A DNA stretch of 44,693 bases, taken from the IMG/VR virus record IMGVR_UViG_3300046674_000228, positions 1 to 44,693 of that record. One strand, 5' to 3'. The position numbers were made by a program, and so were the translations under genes. Below the pieces are notes generated by a model. The model was not told the origin of the DNA, made no database searches, and saw nothing but the letters and a program-made list of their open reading frames with translations. Origin of the DNA: a virus. Positions 1 to 6,965 of the stretch are shown piece after piece; the first letter of the stretch is position 1; each line of letters opens with the position of its first letter.

Positions 1-14
1 ATCGAATCTCCACT

Positions 15-245
15 CTAGTTAGTATTAAACTTCTTGTTAACTCGAAGTTCCCAATCTTTATCAATTCCTGGTTGAAGAAAAGATGGTCTTTCTTCTACCT
101 CAAGTTTATATACCCACTCGCATTCTTCACAAATAATGTCATAATGCTTTCCATTAGTTGGGATCTTCTTAGTTTGTACATTAGGATGTGTAATGCAGTA
201 ATAATTACCGTCTTCTGCTTGAAAAGCTCCAACCTTAATTACCAT
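15..245 (-). CDS. Hypothetical protein with CxxC motif
   Basis: About 76 residues, unrecognised. A His residue (ITHPN) and a later CEEC pair could form a small zinc site. I chose the ATG at 245 because a GAAG sequence sits just upstream; an in-frame TTG at 260 is an alternative. It lies beyond a strong minus-strand terminator (274-320), so it needs readthrough or its own promoter. It is the last early gene before the left edge. Confidence 0.6.
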   Translation of the reverse strand: MVIKVGAFQAEDGNYYCITHPNVQTKKIPTNGKHYDIICEECEWVYKLEVEERPSFLQPGIDKDWELRVNKKFNTN

Positions 246-273
246 AATCACTTCATTCAAATAGATTGTTACT

Positions 274-320
274 AAAAACCTAGTCGGGCTCGGTTAGCCC
301 ACTAATCGAAACCGACTAGG
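274..320 (-). terminator. Intrinsic terminator
   Basis: On the minus strand an outer stem CCTAGTCG/CGACTAGG (279-286 with 313-320) encloses a second small stem GGCT/AGCC, and the outer stem is followed by five T residues (278-274). It lies just downstream of the gene at 334-600. Confidence 0.75.
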
Positions 321-333
321 AAGTTAGTGACAC

Positions 334-600
334 CTAGTTGTTAACCAGGATGTTAATGCAGTCGTACTCGAAGTTGTCTTCGGTGTGGTACAAGAATGTC
401 ACCACAACCTTGTGACGGTAACGCTTACCCTCATGGAAGAATACACCGGGGGAGTAGTCGTAACTCACCGGAATTTCTTCCGGGTAGTTCTTGAAACTAT
501 CAATGACCATGAACTCGACCTTCTTACGGATGCACAACGGGATATCACGCAACCCGTTAACTCCAAGAGTCATGGTCTTAACGTTCTCGTACACACCCAT
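334..600 (-). CDS. Hypothetical protein, 88 aa
   Basis: Unrecognised small early protein, ATG start at 600. It alternates charged and aromatic residues and has no cysteine cluster, membrane segment or signal peptide. It is followed by the terminator at 274-320, so it closes the transcript coming from the genes to its right. A real gene is supported by the compact tiling with its neighbours and by the terminator. Confidence 0.6.
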   Translation of the reverse strand: MGVYENVKTMTLGVNGLRDIPLCIRKKVEFMVIDSFKNYPEEIPVSYDYSPGVFFHEGKRYRHKVVVTFLYHTEDNFEYDCINILVNN

Positions 601-628
601 ACTAGCCGCCTAAGTCTAGTAGAAGTAT

Positions 629-829
629 TTAGTTACTTTCGGTAAGCCAGAGATCCAAGTTACCAGCCTGGATACTCTCACCCTTCATCAGGGAAATCAT
701 AAGATCCCTGCTCAAGGAAACACCGAAGGAAGACTCAACAGTCGTAACGACATCAAGTAGCGTTGCCAGTTCGTAACCGACACTACCAGAGTTGTCACTG
801 TTGGACTCAGTGTACGACACGGTGAACAT
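629..829 (-). CDS. Hypothetical protein, 66 aa
   Basis: Unrecognised small early protein, Ser/Leu-rich, with a likely helical middle and no zinc or membrane motif. Start ATG at 829 lacks a strong ribosome-binding site. It sits immediately downstream (in transcription) of the folded element at 898-994. Confidence 0.5.
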   Translation of the reverse strand: MFTVSYTESNSDNSGSVGYELATLLDVVTTVESSFGVSLSRDLMISLMKGESIQAGNLDLWLTESN

Positions 830-897
830 AGGGGACCGCCCATGTTAGTTGTGTGAGTGTTCACTATTTAATTGTCCACTACCTAAGTAGTTTACTA

Positions 898-994
898 GCT
901 ACAGGGGTGATATGGATCATTACCAGAGCACTCAGGACCAATCACGACTTGTCCTGCTAATCCATATCCTTACCGTCATGCCGACCCCTGTAGC
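898..994. ncRNA. Folded element bounded by inverted repeat motifs
   Basis: A motif copy at 898-907 faces an inverted copy at 985-994, giving an 11-bp outer stem (898-908 with 984-994). Inside is a perfect 9-bp stem GATATGGAT/ATCCATATC (909-917 with 960-968) and then CAGGAC/GTCCTG (933-938 with 951-956). The three helices stack into a long rod with one unpaired segment (969-983). It lies between genes 629-829 and 1006-1191. No tRNA-like T-arm is present on either strand. It could be a small RNA, a transcript-processing hairpin or a protein-binding DNA element; strand unknown. Confidence 0.5.
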
Positions 995-1005
995 ACATAA
1001 ATCAC

Positions 1006-1191
1006 TTATGGTTTATCAAACAACGTTTGAAGATGTTCTTTAGCTTCTTGAATTTCTTTAATAGTTTCAGCTAAAGTTTCTTCATTTTCACGCTTAACTT
1101 TAAACAACATTCTTATGTATTTGACGTACGTCCTAATTTCAGCACGTGTCTCAGGTGTGTAATCTTCAGTAGGTCTGTAAGAAATATTCAA
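1006..1191 (-). CDS. Hypothetical coiled-coil protein, 61 aa
   Basis: A short, highly charged protein whose last 45 residues are Lys/Glu-rich and look like one long helix or coiled coil (for example ENEETLAETIKEIQEAKEHL). No known family recognised. It lies 9 bases downstream of the zinc-ribbon gene at 1201-1458, probably in the same transcript. Confidence 0.6.
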   Translation of the reverse strand: MNISYRPTEDYTPETRAEIRTYVKYIRMLFKVKRENEETLAETIKEIQEAKEHLQTLFDKP

Positions 1192-1200
1192 CTCATCGAT

Positions 1201-1458
1201 TTAACTCACCTTAACTGCTTCCTCGTTGAACTTAATGATAGCTGCTTCCGCTTCCTCCCTAGACTTCCAAAGAGTCCTATCACCGATGGTAAACAAGTGC
1301 CCATCGGGCTGAACGAAAAACCAACCATGCGATTCCTTATAACTAAGCTCGACAGGAGGATTGTTTCCATTAAAGGGTTCCATCCATCCGCAGTTACCAC
1401 AAACCCAATAACGACCATTGACATACATAGATCCACCACAAGCTCGGGGACATCCCAT
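1201..1458 (-). CDS. Zinc-ribbon protein, 85 aa
   Basis: The N-terminus carries Cys-Pro-Arg-Ala-Cys-Gly followed by a CGNCG pair about 15 residues later, the spacing of a small zinc ribbon, then a tryptophan-rich segment and a C-terminal helix. Target unknown; such phage proteins may bind nucleic acid or host proteins. Start ATG at 1458. A terminator-like hairpin (1508-1534) and a repeat-derived hairpin (1484-1500) lie upstream, separating it from gene 1558-1827. Confidence 0.7.
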   Translation of the reverse strand: MGCPRACGGSMYVNGRYWVCGNCGWMEPFNGNNPPVELSYKESHGWFFVQPDGHLFTIGDRTLWKSREEAEAAIIKFNEEAVKVS

Positions 1459-1483
1459 TCTAAACCCCTTCTTATCTGTTTTC

Positions 1484-1500
1484 GCTACAAGAGTTGTAGC
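1484..1500. repeat. Repeat-derived mini-hairpin
   Basis: GCTACAA, GAG, TTGTAGC: a perfect 7-bp stem with a 3-base loop. The arms match the first part of the dispersed motif (GCTACA) and its complement, so it looks like a decayed inverted pair. It lies in the gap between genes 1201-1458 and 1558-1827. Confidence 0.6.
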
Positions 1501-1507
1501 TTAAAGC

Positions 1508-1534
1508 CTAGTCGGCCAATTTCTAGCCGACTAG
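1508..1534 (-). terminator. Terminator-like hairpin
   Basis: A perfect 9-bp stem CTAGTCGGC/GCCGACTAG (1508-1516 with 1526-1534) with a 9-base loop lies just after the stop of gene 1558-1827. The following bases on the minus strand are only weakly T-rich (GCTTTAAG). The stem shares CTAGTCGG with the terminator at 279-320. Confidence 0.5.
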
Positions 1535-1557
1535 ACGAAAGTCACAACTACTCAATA

Positions 1558-1827
1558 CTAGCTGAACCAGTAACCCTCAGAGTCACTGTTAAGCGTGAAC
1601 TCCTCAGGAAGGATTTCTTCATAAGCATCCATGAACTCAGAAACCGAATCATTAAGTCCATTAGCAATCAGAATAGTCTCAACACTCTTGGGCGAAAGCT
1701 TGTTAATCTCATCATCAATGACATTCTCAGCATCACTAGCATAGTTGTTAGTGATGTTGTAGTTGTTAGTGAGCTGACTCTGAATGGACAGCATTGCAGC
1801 GATCTCAAAGTTATTGAACTCAGCCAT
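1558..1827 (-). CDS. Hypothetical protein, 89 aa, with repeat-associated leader
   Basis: Unrecognised acidic protein rich in Asn, Ser and Glu; no cysteines clustered and no membrane segment. Start ATG at 1827 is supported by AAGGAA 8 bases upstream. A motif copy (1841-1850) lies directly before that ribosome-binding site in sense orientation, similar to the arrangement before the plus-strand genes at 10974 and 11637. Confidence 0.65.
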   Translation of the reverse strand: MAEFNNFEIAAMLSIQSQLTNNYNITNNYASDAENVIDDEINKLSPKSVETILIANGLNDSVSEFMDAYEEILPEEFTLNSDSEGYWFS

Positions 1828-1840
1828 GTTAATTTCCTTT

Positions 1841-1850
1841 GCTACAGGGG
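1841..1850 (-). promoter_or_regulatory. Start-associated copy of the dispersed motif
   Basis: On the minus strand CCCCTGTAGC is followed directly by AAAGGAA and, after a few bases, the ATG at 1827. It sits in the 23-base gap after the upstream position 1850 and immediately before the stop of gene 1851-2333. It may affect translation or transcription of the downstream gene; only position supports this. Confidence 0.4.
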
Positions 1851-2333
1851 TTAGATAGGAATGGTGTTTGAAGAATTAGAGCTAACATCTGTGTTGAACT
1901 GTGGTACTCCCGAAGCCGGCTTCCTAAGTCTAATTGCCTCAAGCTTATTAAAATCCCTAGGCCAACTCATAGCCATCTTAGGATCTAGTTCAGTGGGCTC
2001 ATCGTAAGGGATGTCCTTCTCTCCCTCGTATTCAAGAGTCCACATGAACAAGGTAGTAGTTCCGTCAGATTCACTGCGACCCAGTACGCAACACCCACTA
2101 AGAGTGAGATTACTAAGCGCCTTATTCAAGGCTTCAACATGAATCCCGGTAATTGTCTTCGATGCGAGTCGTATGAAGTTAGGATAAGGACGGGCTGTAG
2201 CAAACGCCATACCCTTATCCTGATTCAGATTCCACATGACTAGTGTCACGATATCTGACGTTGGTTCAAACCGCTTAGCAATACTAGGCGGCATTGACCA
2301 AAGCTGTGAATTAGGTGTTGGGGGAGTAGTCAC
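1851..2333 (-). CDS. Hypothetical protein, 160 aa
   Basis: Unrecognised. The GTG at 2333 is chosen because it overlaps the TAG of the upstream gene by one base and has GAGG about 8 bases upstream; a GTG at 2354 is an alternative. A middle segment (NLTLS... SDGTTTLFMW) resembles LTIS... RDGTTTLYFN in the protein at 5740-5934, so the two may share a small domain. The C-terminus is low in complexity (Ser/Asn). Confidence 0.65.
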   Translation of the reverse strand: MTTPPTPNSQLWSMPPSIAKRFEPTSDIVTLVMWNLNQDKGMAFATARPYPNFIRLASKTITGIHVEALNKALSNLTLSGCCVLGRSESDGTTTLFMWTLEYEGEKDIPYDEPTELDPKMAMSWPRDFNKLEAIRLRKPASGVPQFNTDVSSNSSNTIPI

Positions 2334-2554
2334 TAAATAATACCTCGCTCCCACAAATCTCGTGTTCGACTAGCACTGGGATCCCAAGGACTAAGCGGCG
2401 GAGGAAGAGGTCGAATACTTACTCGTGAAGAAGTATAGCTCTTCAGATTTCTTTGCCATCCAGGTGCATTGAACAACTGCTCAATATGGATCTTCGCCTG
2501 AATATTCCTGTTTCGAATCCTAACCAAACGGTTCTTATGAAGATTAGGATTCAT
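2333..2554 (-). CDS. Basic hypothetical protein, 73 aa
   Basis: An Arg/Asn-rich basic N-terminal half (several RNR repeats) is followed by a proline-rich segment. Basic character suggests nucleic-acid contact, but no family is recognised. The ATG at 2554 overlaps the stop of gene 2544-2723 by 11 bases, suggesting coupled translation. Confidence 0.55.
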   Translation of the reverse strand: MNPNLHKNRLVRIRNRNIQAKIHIEQLFNAPGWQRNLKSYTSSRVSIRPLPPPLSPWDPSASRTRDLWERGII

Positions 2555-2723
2555 TTTTATCCTTAAATCTAGGATCTAGATCTTGTTCAGCTCTAAAGGC
2601 AGCCCACATGTAACTATTATCTATCAAACCCTCTTCTACTTCTTTGGCTGCCATGTTTGATTCATAAGTAGCTGCAATAGTAGCAATATCCCAACCGAAC
2701 CAATTAACTGCTGATTCATCCAT
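2544..2723 (-). CDS. Hypothetical protein, 59 aa
   Basis: Unrecognised acidic protein rich in Ala and Trp. The start is the ATG at 2723, inside ATGGATGA where the upstream gene's TGA also lies (8-base overlap); this recurring overlap type argues for this start over longer in-frame options to 2807, which would run into the upstream gene. Confidence 0.6.
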   Translation of the reverse strand: MDESAVNWFGWDIATIAATYESNMAAKEVEEGLIDNSYMWAAFRAEQDLDPRFKDKNES

Positions 2724-2997
2724 CGTTCTCCGCAATCGCCTGCCACATGTCTTGTTCATTTTGAAGAGCTGGTGATACACCTGTCGCCTCATAAAGATTG
2801 GCACCATAATGCCATGTCTTCAGAAAGCCCAGATTTCTATTCACCAAAGTGGTGATGAATGCCTTGTCCTCTTCACTAAGTGCCTCGTTGTTAATGAGAC
2901 CCTGATAGGTAGTGACTCCGGGATACTCAAACGGCTTCATTATTCCTCCACAAGTACAATCACCCATATCTACACCACAGTTAACACACTTAGACAT
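2716..2997 (-). CDS. Zinc-binding hypothetical protein, 93 aa
   Basis: The N-terminus has CVNC followed by CTC (Cys at about residues 4, 7, 14 and 16), the pattern of a compact zinc knuckle, followed by a helical body. No family is recognised. It lies 3 bases after gene 3001-3399 and overlaps gene 2544-2723 by 8 bases, so it is part of a coupled early operon. Confidence 0.65.
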   Translation of the reverse strand: MSKCVNCGVDMGDCTCGGIMKPFEYPGVTTYQGLINNEALSEEDKAFITTLVNRNLGFLKTWHYGANLYEATGVSPALQNEQDMWQAIAENDG

Positions 2998-3000
2998 TAC

Positions 3001-3399
3001 TTACCTCTCCGCGACAGGGGAAATGTGGTGAACGGGCTTAGTATCCAAGAAATTATTGATGTCAAAATCTACATCAAATTTATAAGTCATCACCCAATCT
3101 TTGAGTTCTGCAAAACATGTCTGACAGAACATACGATTCTTACGAAATCTTTTATCCCAGACACAGTAGTTATCCACATATTCACATCGTGAACAAGGGC
3201 CTGAAAGATATTCCCAGAACGGAACTACCTTAATAACACCATCGAGATACATAGTGTTATAGGGCTGTTTCATTCCTGAAAATGGAGATCCTTGACTACG
3301 CCAACCTTGTAAGGATCTAACCCAGCGTTCGTTATCCTTGTTAGCGTTGTACTCTGTCTTTTCTTCAGAGTTCATATCACTGAATCTCTTAGTGCGCAC
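3001..3399 (-). CDS. Zinc-binding hypothetical protein, 132 aa
   Basis: Contains CSRC and, about 24 residues later, CQTC, consistent with a treble-clef or zinc-ribbon fold, preceded by a basic region. The C-terminus (SPVAER) is encoded by a motif copy at 3011-3020, immediately before the stop codon. Function unknown; probably an early host-takeover or nucleic-acid-binding protein. Confidence 0.65.
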   Translation of the reverse strand: MRTKRFSDMNSEEKTEYNANKDNERWVRSLQGWRSQGSPFSGMKQPYNTMYLDGVIKVVPFWEYLSGPCSRCEYVDNYCVWDKRFRKNRMFCQTCFAELKDWVMTYKFDVDFDINNFLDTKPVHHISPVAER

Positions 3400-3424
3400 G
3401 TTACTTATCTTTCGCTACAGGGGC

Positions 3425-3559
3425 TTAGTAGTACGGAATAGCTTCGTGACTTCCAATCTTAGGATCGTCGTGGTGCCACTCATCCATGTTTTCGTCGTAA
3501 AGGTGAATAGTCCTGTTGCAGGTCTTGCAATCAGCCGTGGGAATACCAACGTAGTCCAT
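3425..3559 (-). CDS. CxxC mini-protein, 44 aa
   Basis: Starts ATG at 3559 with GGAAGG upstream and ends TAA at 3425. The sequence has a CKTC pair and a His-His segment (DEWHHDDP), consistent with a tiny zinc-binding protein. Its stop codon is one base from a motif copy at 3414-3423, which lies in the gap before gene 3001-3399. Confidence 0.6.
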   Translation of the reverse strand: MDYVGIPTADCKTCNRTIHLYDENMDEWHHDDPKIGSHEAIPYY

Positions 3560-3638
3560 TTTTACTTGCCTTCCTTAATTAGGGGACCATGTGCGGCCAC
3601 GGATCAATTTCCACCCGTGACCGGTCATGCTTCACTAA

Positions 3639-3818
3639 TTAACTAGCGTCGAAATTAAACGGAGTCGGCTTGTTATAACCAGATCCGTTGTTATACCCAA
3701 TCTGGTATTCTTCGAAACTCTCACCTTCTCTTGTTCCTGCTTCAAATGTAAGAGAGTTGATTCCATCGAACCAACCGCACCTGTAATCCAGCGACTGTCC
3801 TTCAATTTCCTCAGGCAT
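3639..3818 (-). CDS. Hypothetical protein, 59 aa
   Basis: Starts ATG at 3818 with AGGAGTTAATA upstream, a good ribosome-binding site, and ends TAA at 3639. Acidic and Gly/Asn/Tyr-rich, no recognised family. It fills an otherwise empty stretch of the early operon. Confidence 0.6.
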   Translation of the reverse strand: MPEEIEGQSLDYRCGWFDGINSLTFEAGTREGESFEEYQIGYNNGSGYNKPTPFNFDAS

Positions 3819-3828
3819 TATTAACTCC

Positions 3829-4011
3829 TTAGTTACCGAACTGGCCTGTCTTCATGTCATAACTACGATGAAGAAGACCCGTAGATTCAGGGTCCTGTTC
3901 TGAGAACTTAATGATGTTACCCTCAACGCTGACATCAAACAGACTGTACTTCTCCATGATTAGATGAATGATTTCAAGGTTCGTGTTAAGGCCAGGAACT
4001 CTGCGGGTCAT
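3829..4011 (-). CDS. Hypothetical protein, 60 aa
   Basis: Unrecognised, ATG at 4011, two bases after the stop of the gene at 4014-4280. Short alpha/beta-looking sequence without cysteines. Supported by operon tiling only. Confidence 0.55.
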   Translation of the reverse strand: MTRRVPGLNTNLEIIHLIMEKYSLFDVSVEGNIIKFSEQDPESTGLLHRSYDMKTGQFGN

Positions 4012-4013
4012 TA

Positions 4014-4280
4014 CTAACTCCCGTATCCGAGCTTGAAAGCCATCTCGTTGTTCTCATCACGGACAACACTAACCGCGTCCGTCTTAATGAGATCCCACAT
4101 GGCCAGAACGAAAACATCACGATTTGCAAGGAATTCAACTTCGAACGTAAACTCTAGCTGTGAAAGAGAAAATACTACACCTCTGTTATTCTCAAAGAAG
4201 GTGACAAGTTCGTTGCGCAAATCCACAACAAACTCGTCTTCACTGAGAGACAAGTCCTGCTTAGCAATCGGCTCAGTCAT
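4014..4280 (-). CDS. Possible winged-helix-like protein, 88 aa
   Basis: Start ATG at 4280 lies in ATGACTGA overlapping the stop of gene 4273-4965. The sequence alternates helices and a Phe-rich strand region (LVTFFENNRGVVFSLSQLEF... MWDLIKTDAVSVV), which could form a winged-helix fold, but no conserved motif proves it. Confidence 0.55.
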   Translation of the reverse strand: MTEPIAKQDLSLSEDEFVVDLRNELVTFFENNRGVVFSLSQLEFTFEVEFLANRDVFVLAMWDLIKTDAVSVVRDENNEMAFKLGYGS

Positions 4281-4965
4281 TTTGGGTCTCATTTCCATCC
4301 GCGACAGGGGGAGTGTTGTTACTACGTGATTCCTTAATGGCCTCAATCATCTCATCCCACTTAGTGGGACCAATCCATACTCCCGATTTCATGGCTTCAT
4401 TACTCAACTTGTCGAGCACGGTCATCAACGTGTCTTCAAGCAAAGAGATTCGGGTATAGATCCCATCCAACTCCAGCTTAGAGATGATTACCTGAGTCTC
4501 CGGATCAATGAACACCATACGCTCATACATATGCTCGGTTGTTTCGATGTCTCCTTCACTATAAGGAGCCATTACTTCTTCAGTATCAAAGACGGGCATC
4601 TCAGGTTCACCCAACAACTTATCCTTTTCCCTAACAAGCGCGACGTACTTATCCTCCAGTTCATTGTGTTCCTTGCTAGTTCCTTGATGAGTTCTAAGAA
4701 CTGCCTCCAACTCGATCATTTCTTCAAGAACAGTATCAATAGTTCGCACTTCTTTTTCAGTATCCAGTACAGGTGCAGGGAAATGCTGCATCTTACCTGG
4801 AGTTTGATCATTAGCATGAAACCAACGACCTTCATCCTCAACAAGTCGAAGACCACACACTGAACAAGTAGCTGTTGCCTTACTAAGGGCAAATGGCGAA
4901 TCCTCACCTTCTGCGACAGGGGCGTGAATGAAATTGTGACTGAAACTTCCCGGTCCACTGTTCAT
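4273..4965 (-). CDS. Hypothetical protein with zinc pair and coiled coil, 230 aa
   Basis: The N-terminal third has CSVCGL followed by a His (RWFHAND), possibly one zinc site, then a long Glu/Lys/Leu-rich helical stretch and a C-terminal acidic tail. Two motif copies are read as Pro-Val-Ala: one near the N-terminus (4913-4922, HAPVAEG) and one near the C-terminus (4301-4310, PPVADG). Both are in low-complexity segments outside the likely folded core. Confidence 0.65.
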   Translation of the reverse strand: MNSGPGSFSHNFIHAPVAEGEDSPFALSKATATCSVCGLRLVEDEGRWFHANDQTPGKMQHFPAPVLDTEKEVRTIDTVLEEMIELEAVLRTHQGTSKEHNELEDKYVALVREKDKLLGEPEMPVFDTEEVMAPYSEGDIETTEHMYERMVFIDPETQVIISKLELDGIYTRISLLEDTLMTVLDKLSNEAMKSGVWIGPTKWDEMIEAIKESRSNNTPPVADGNETQND

Positions 4966-4968
4966 AGT

Positions 4969-5073
4969 TCACCTGTCCATATCAAACCACGTAGCACGGT
5001 CAGATTCAGTTTCCATACGTGAGAAGTAATCGTCATCCGACTCATCATCACGCTTGAACTCAGACTCACTCAT
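4969..5073 (-). CDS. Acidic mini-protein, 34 aa
   Basis: ATG at 5073 within ATGAGTGA overlapping the stop of gene 5066-5242; TGA at 4969. Nearly half of the residues are Asp, Glu, Ser or Arg. No family recognised; the coupled start and good tiling are the only support. Confidence 0.5.
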   Translation of the reverse strand: MSESEFKRDDESDDDYFSRMETESDRATWFDMDR

Positions 5074-5242
5074 TTAGTTCATCTCCATTGCAGAAGTAAG
5101 GATTAAAGCAAGTACACCAAGGCTGACGTGTCATTAGTTGTTCATCCAATGAACGAGCCAAATCATCTGCGCTCTGAGTCTTATACTCATCCATCATTTC
5201 GGAATACTTAGTTTCGGCGACAGGGGGCTCGGCGTCGGTCAC
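5066..5242 (-). CDS. Hypothetical protein, 58 aa, Cys-containing C-terminus
   Basis: The GTG at 5242 is preferred because it falls directly after the stop of gene 5247-5402 and has AGG nearby; a longer in-frame reading would overlap that gene entirely. The start region includes PPVAET, encoded by the motif at 5217-5226. The C-terminus holds three Cys residues (CTCFNPYFC), possibly a metal site. Confidence 0.55.
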   Translation of the reverse strand: MTDAEPPVAETKYSEMMDEYKTQSADDLARSLDEQLMTRQPWCTCFNPYFCNGDELNE

Positions 5243-5246
5243 TGTT

Positions 5247-5402
5247 TCACCTGTCCTTGTGAAGTTCGACGTCCCAAAGGCTGTCACGAATATCCGTGAA
5301 CAACTTAGCCGTCTCGGTTTCCTTGTACTCCAAGGCAAGATCAATCATCTTGGTGAGATCTTCGTAGGAGTAGTCAAGGAAGTGATTATTTGCCAGGACC
5401 AT
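5247..5402 (-). CDS. Hypothetical protein, 51 aa
   Basis: ATG at 5402, TGA at 5247. A largely helical, acidic protein (YEDLTKMIDLALEYKETE). No family recognised. Preferred over the competing frame that covers the same bases because it tiles with genes 5066-5242 and 5420-5743 and has normal early-protein composition. Confidence 0.55.
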   Translation of the reverse strand: MVLANNHFLDYSYEDLTKMIDLALEYKETETAKLFTDIRDSLWDVELHKDR

Positions 5403-5419
5403 GATGAATGAAATGTTCA

Positions 5420-5743
5420 CTATTCGTCCTTATTCAGTAGCTCAATCAGTTCAAACTCTAGTTCCGTTGCTCTTTCCTTGAGTAGCTTAATCCTCCTTTC
5501 TAGATGCTTAACTGCGAGAGACTTATCTACAGTTACAAGAGCGAATTCTCGGTAATTACTCTTTGCGACAGGGGTAATAGTTACTTCCTCACCGTTAAAG
5601 AGGATAGTTTCTCGGGGAGAACCTTCACACACCTTAGGTTCAGTTTGTGAATTGCACATTGCAGGTGTCTTGAAACAAACTTCACATACAGGGTCATCAG
5701 CACTTAGACGCCATTGATGTTTTGCTACAGGGGCATCGTTCAT
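5420..5743 (-). CDS. Zinc-binding coiled-coil protein, 107 aa
   Basis: The first half has CEVCF and further Cys residues (CNS, CEG), the second half is a Leu/Glu/Lys-rich coiled coil (HLERRIKLLKERATELEFEL). Two motif copies are read as PVA: at residue 4 (DAPVAKH, 5724-5733) and about residue 58 (TPVAKS, 5565-5574). Function unknown. Confidence 0.65.
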   Translation of the reverse strand: MNDAPVAKHQWRLSADDPVCEVCFKTPAMCNSQTEPKVCEGSPRETILFNGEEVTITPVAKSNYREFALVTVDKSLAVKHLERRIKLLKERATELEFELIELLNKDE

Positions 5744-5934
5744 AGTGTGAAATCCTCAAGTGAGCCTTCATTGGCGTTGAAATACAAAGTAGTGGTCCCG
5801 TCCCGATGATTCATTAGTTCAAACTCTACAATCATAAGGTCAGGACAGTTACCAGCAGGATTGGCAATAATAACCTTGCTTTCGTCAGAAATAGTGAGTT
5901 TATCTAGCGCTTCCTTAAGTTCACCGAAGTTCAT
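5740..5934 (-). CDS. Hypothetical protein, 64 aa, DGTTTLYF domain
   Basis: Short protein with a segment (LTIS... RDGTTTLYFN) resembling the protein at 1851-2333. Its ATG overlaps the TAA of gene 5934-6539 by one base, and its stop overlaps the start of gene 5420-5743. No function recognised. Confidence 0.6.
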   Translation of the reverse strand: MNFGELKEALDKLTISDESKVIIANPAGNCPDLMIVEFELMNHRDGTTTLYFNANEGSLEDFTL

Positions 5935-6539
5935 TACTCTCCTTCGCTAATCTCTCGAAGCACGTCATAGAAAAGGTTATCCGAACCCGAAATAGAGTCC
6001 ACTTCTCCACCCAGGGACATCATTACATCCGGGTCCGTGAATTCCCTACCCTTCAAACTAGCTACTAGCTTAAGCAAGTTACGCGCTTCGTTCTCTACTA
6101 CCTCAATCGCGTAATTGATCTGGTCATTAGTAGCCGGGCGCTCGATCTTGGTAGATCCCTTATACACGCTGAACAAGATAAGCTTACGTACCTTGTTCCA
6201 AGCTGACTCACTTACCAGGATGTTAGGGCTTTCCCTGTTATCCCTGATGTAAGCGAGCAATCCTTCAACTGTGTAAGACGATTCTCCCAATCTAATCGCG
6301 GAAAAGTCTGTCTCTGCTACAGGGGCATAGACCTTACCCTTCTTAGGTAGATAACCCCTTTCCTCAATCTTTCTCCCGAGCTTGAGAACCTTGAGAGCTG
6401 TCCGAACCGTACTTGTCTTAAGTCCGGTGGCCTTCTCAATATCCTTCACACTAAGCAGGGCTTCGGGATCAAACAACTGTCGAACCTTGCTTAGTGAGTC
6501 ATCACTAAGGGGCCTGTTGTTCTCGTTCATAGTTATCAT
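5934..6539 (-). CDS. Helix-turn-helix regulator candidate, 201 aa
   Basis: Residues about 15-65 look like a winged helix-turn-helix: a helix containing the segment SVKDIEKATGLKTSTVRTAL and a wing rich in Lys/Arg. The C-terminal half is helical and may dimerise. A linker is encoded by the motif copy 6316-6325 (APVAET). It is first after a candidate promoter (6565-6592) with an inverted repeat between the hexamers, so it may regulate itself. Start ATG at 6539; a second in-frame ATG at 6530 is possible. Confidence 0.6.
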   Translation of the reverse strand: MITMNENNRPLSDDSLSKVRQLFDPEALLSVKDIEKATGLKTSTVRTALKVLKLGRKIEERGYLPKKGKVYAPVAETDFSAIRLGESSYTVEGLLAYIRDNRESPNILVSESAWNKVRKLILFSVYKGSTKIERPATNDQINYAIEVVENEARNLLKLVASLKGREFTDPDVMMSLGGEVDSISGSDNLFYDVLREISEGE

Positions 6540-6564
6540 CTCTTAGTTTCGGTCCCCAAAACTA

Positions 6565-6592
6565 ATTATCCCGATTCAAGAGATTCGGGCAA
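6565..6592 (-). promoter_or_regulatory. Candidate promoter of HTH gene
   Basis: On the minus strand TTGCCC (6592-6587) and GATAAT (6570-6565) are 16 bases apart, ending 25 bases before the start of the gene at 5934-6539. An imperfect inverted repeat CCCGA/TCGGG spans the spacer, a typical operator position. The -35 match is weak. Confidence 0.35.
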
Positions 6593-6924
6593 AACGGACA
6601 TATGGTGCGCTTCTACTTTGGACTAAAGTGAGCTTACCACAGTGGTCATTCTACTTTCTACTAGCGTCAAACCGCAGGTCAGGAGGTGAATCAAGTAGGA
6701 AAATCGGGTTGGGGAAGGTCAGGTTAGTCGTTCCTCCTTACCTTCCCCCACCCAACGAATGTAAAAGTAAGAACCGAAAAGTGCCTGTCCTCGTATGACT
6801 CGGACTCAAAGGCTCTCAGATGCCCTTTCCCGGCCCTACAGGGTACCTAGGACGGCCTCAAAGGCCAGATGGGTCCTATGACCCACCCCGGAAGTGACTT
6901 GAAACTAATAAGCGGTAGAACGAG

Positions 6925-6965
6925 TAACTAACTTAGTTCAATGATGGATAGAGCTAAGTTAGTTA
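6925..6965. terminator. 12-bp inverted repeat, terminator or operator
   Basis: TAACTAACTTAG at 6925-6936 and its exact complement at 6954-6965 with a 17-base spacer. On the plus strand the right arm runs into TTATAAATA. It lies downstream of the minus-strand gene at 7068-7220. The long loop and A/T-rich stem make an operator as plausible as a terminator. Confidence 0.4.

Noticed and set aside
898-994. tRNA or tmRNA inside the folded element
   Set aside because: No T-arm GTTCRANNC sequence or acceptor/anticodon arrangement on either strand.
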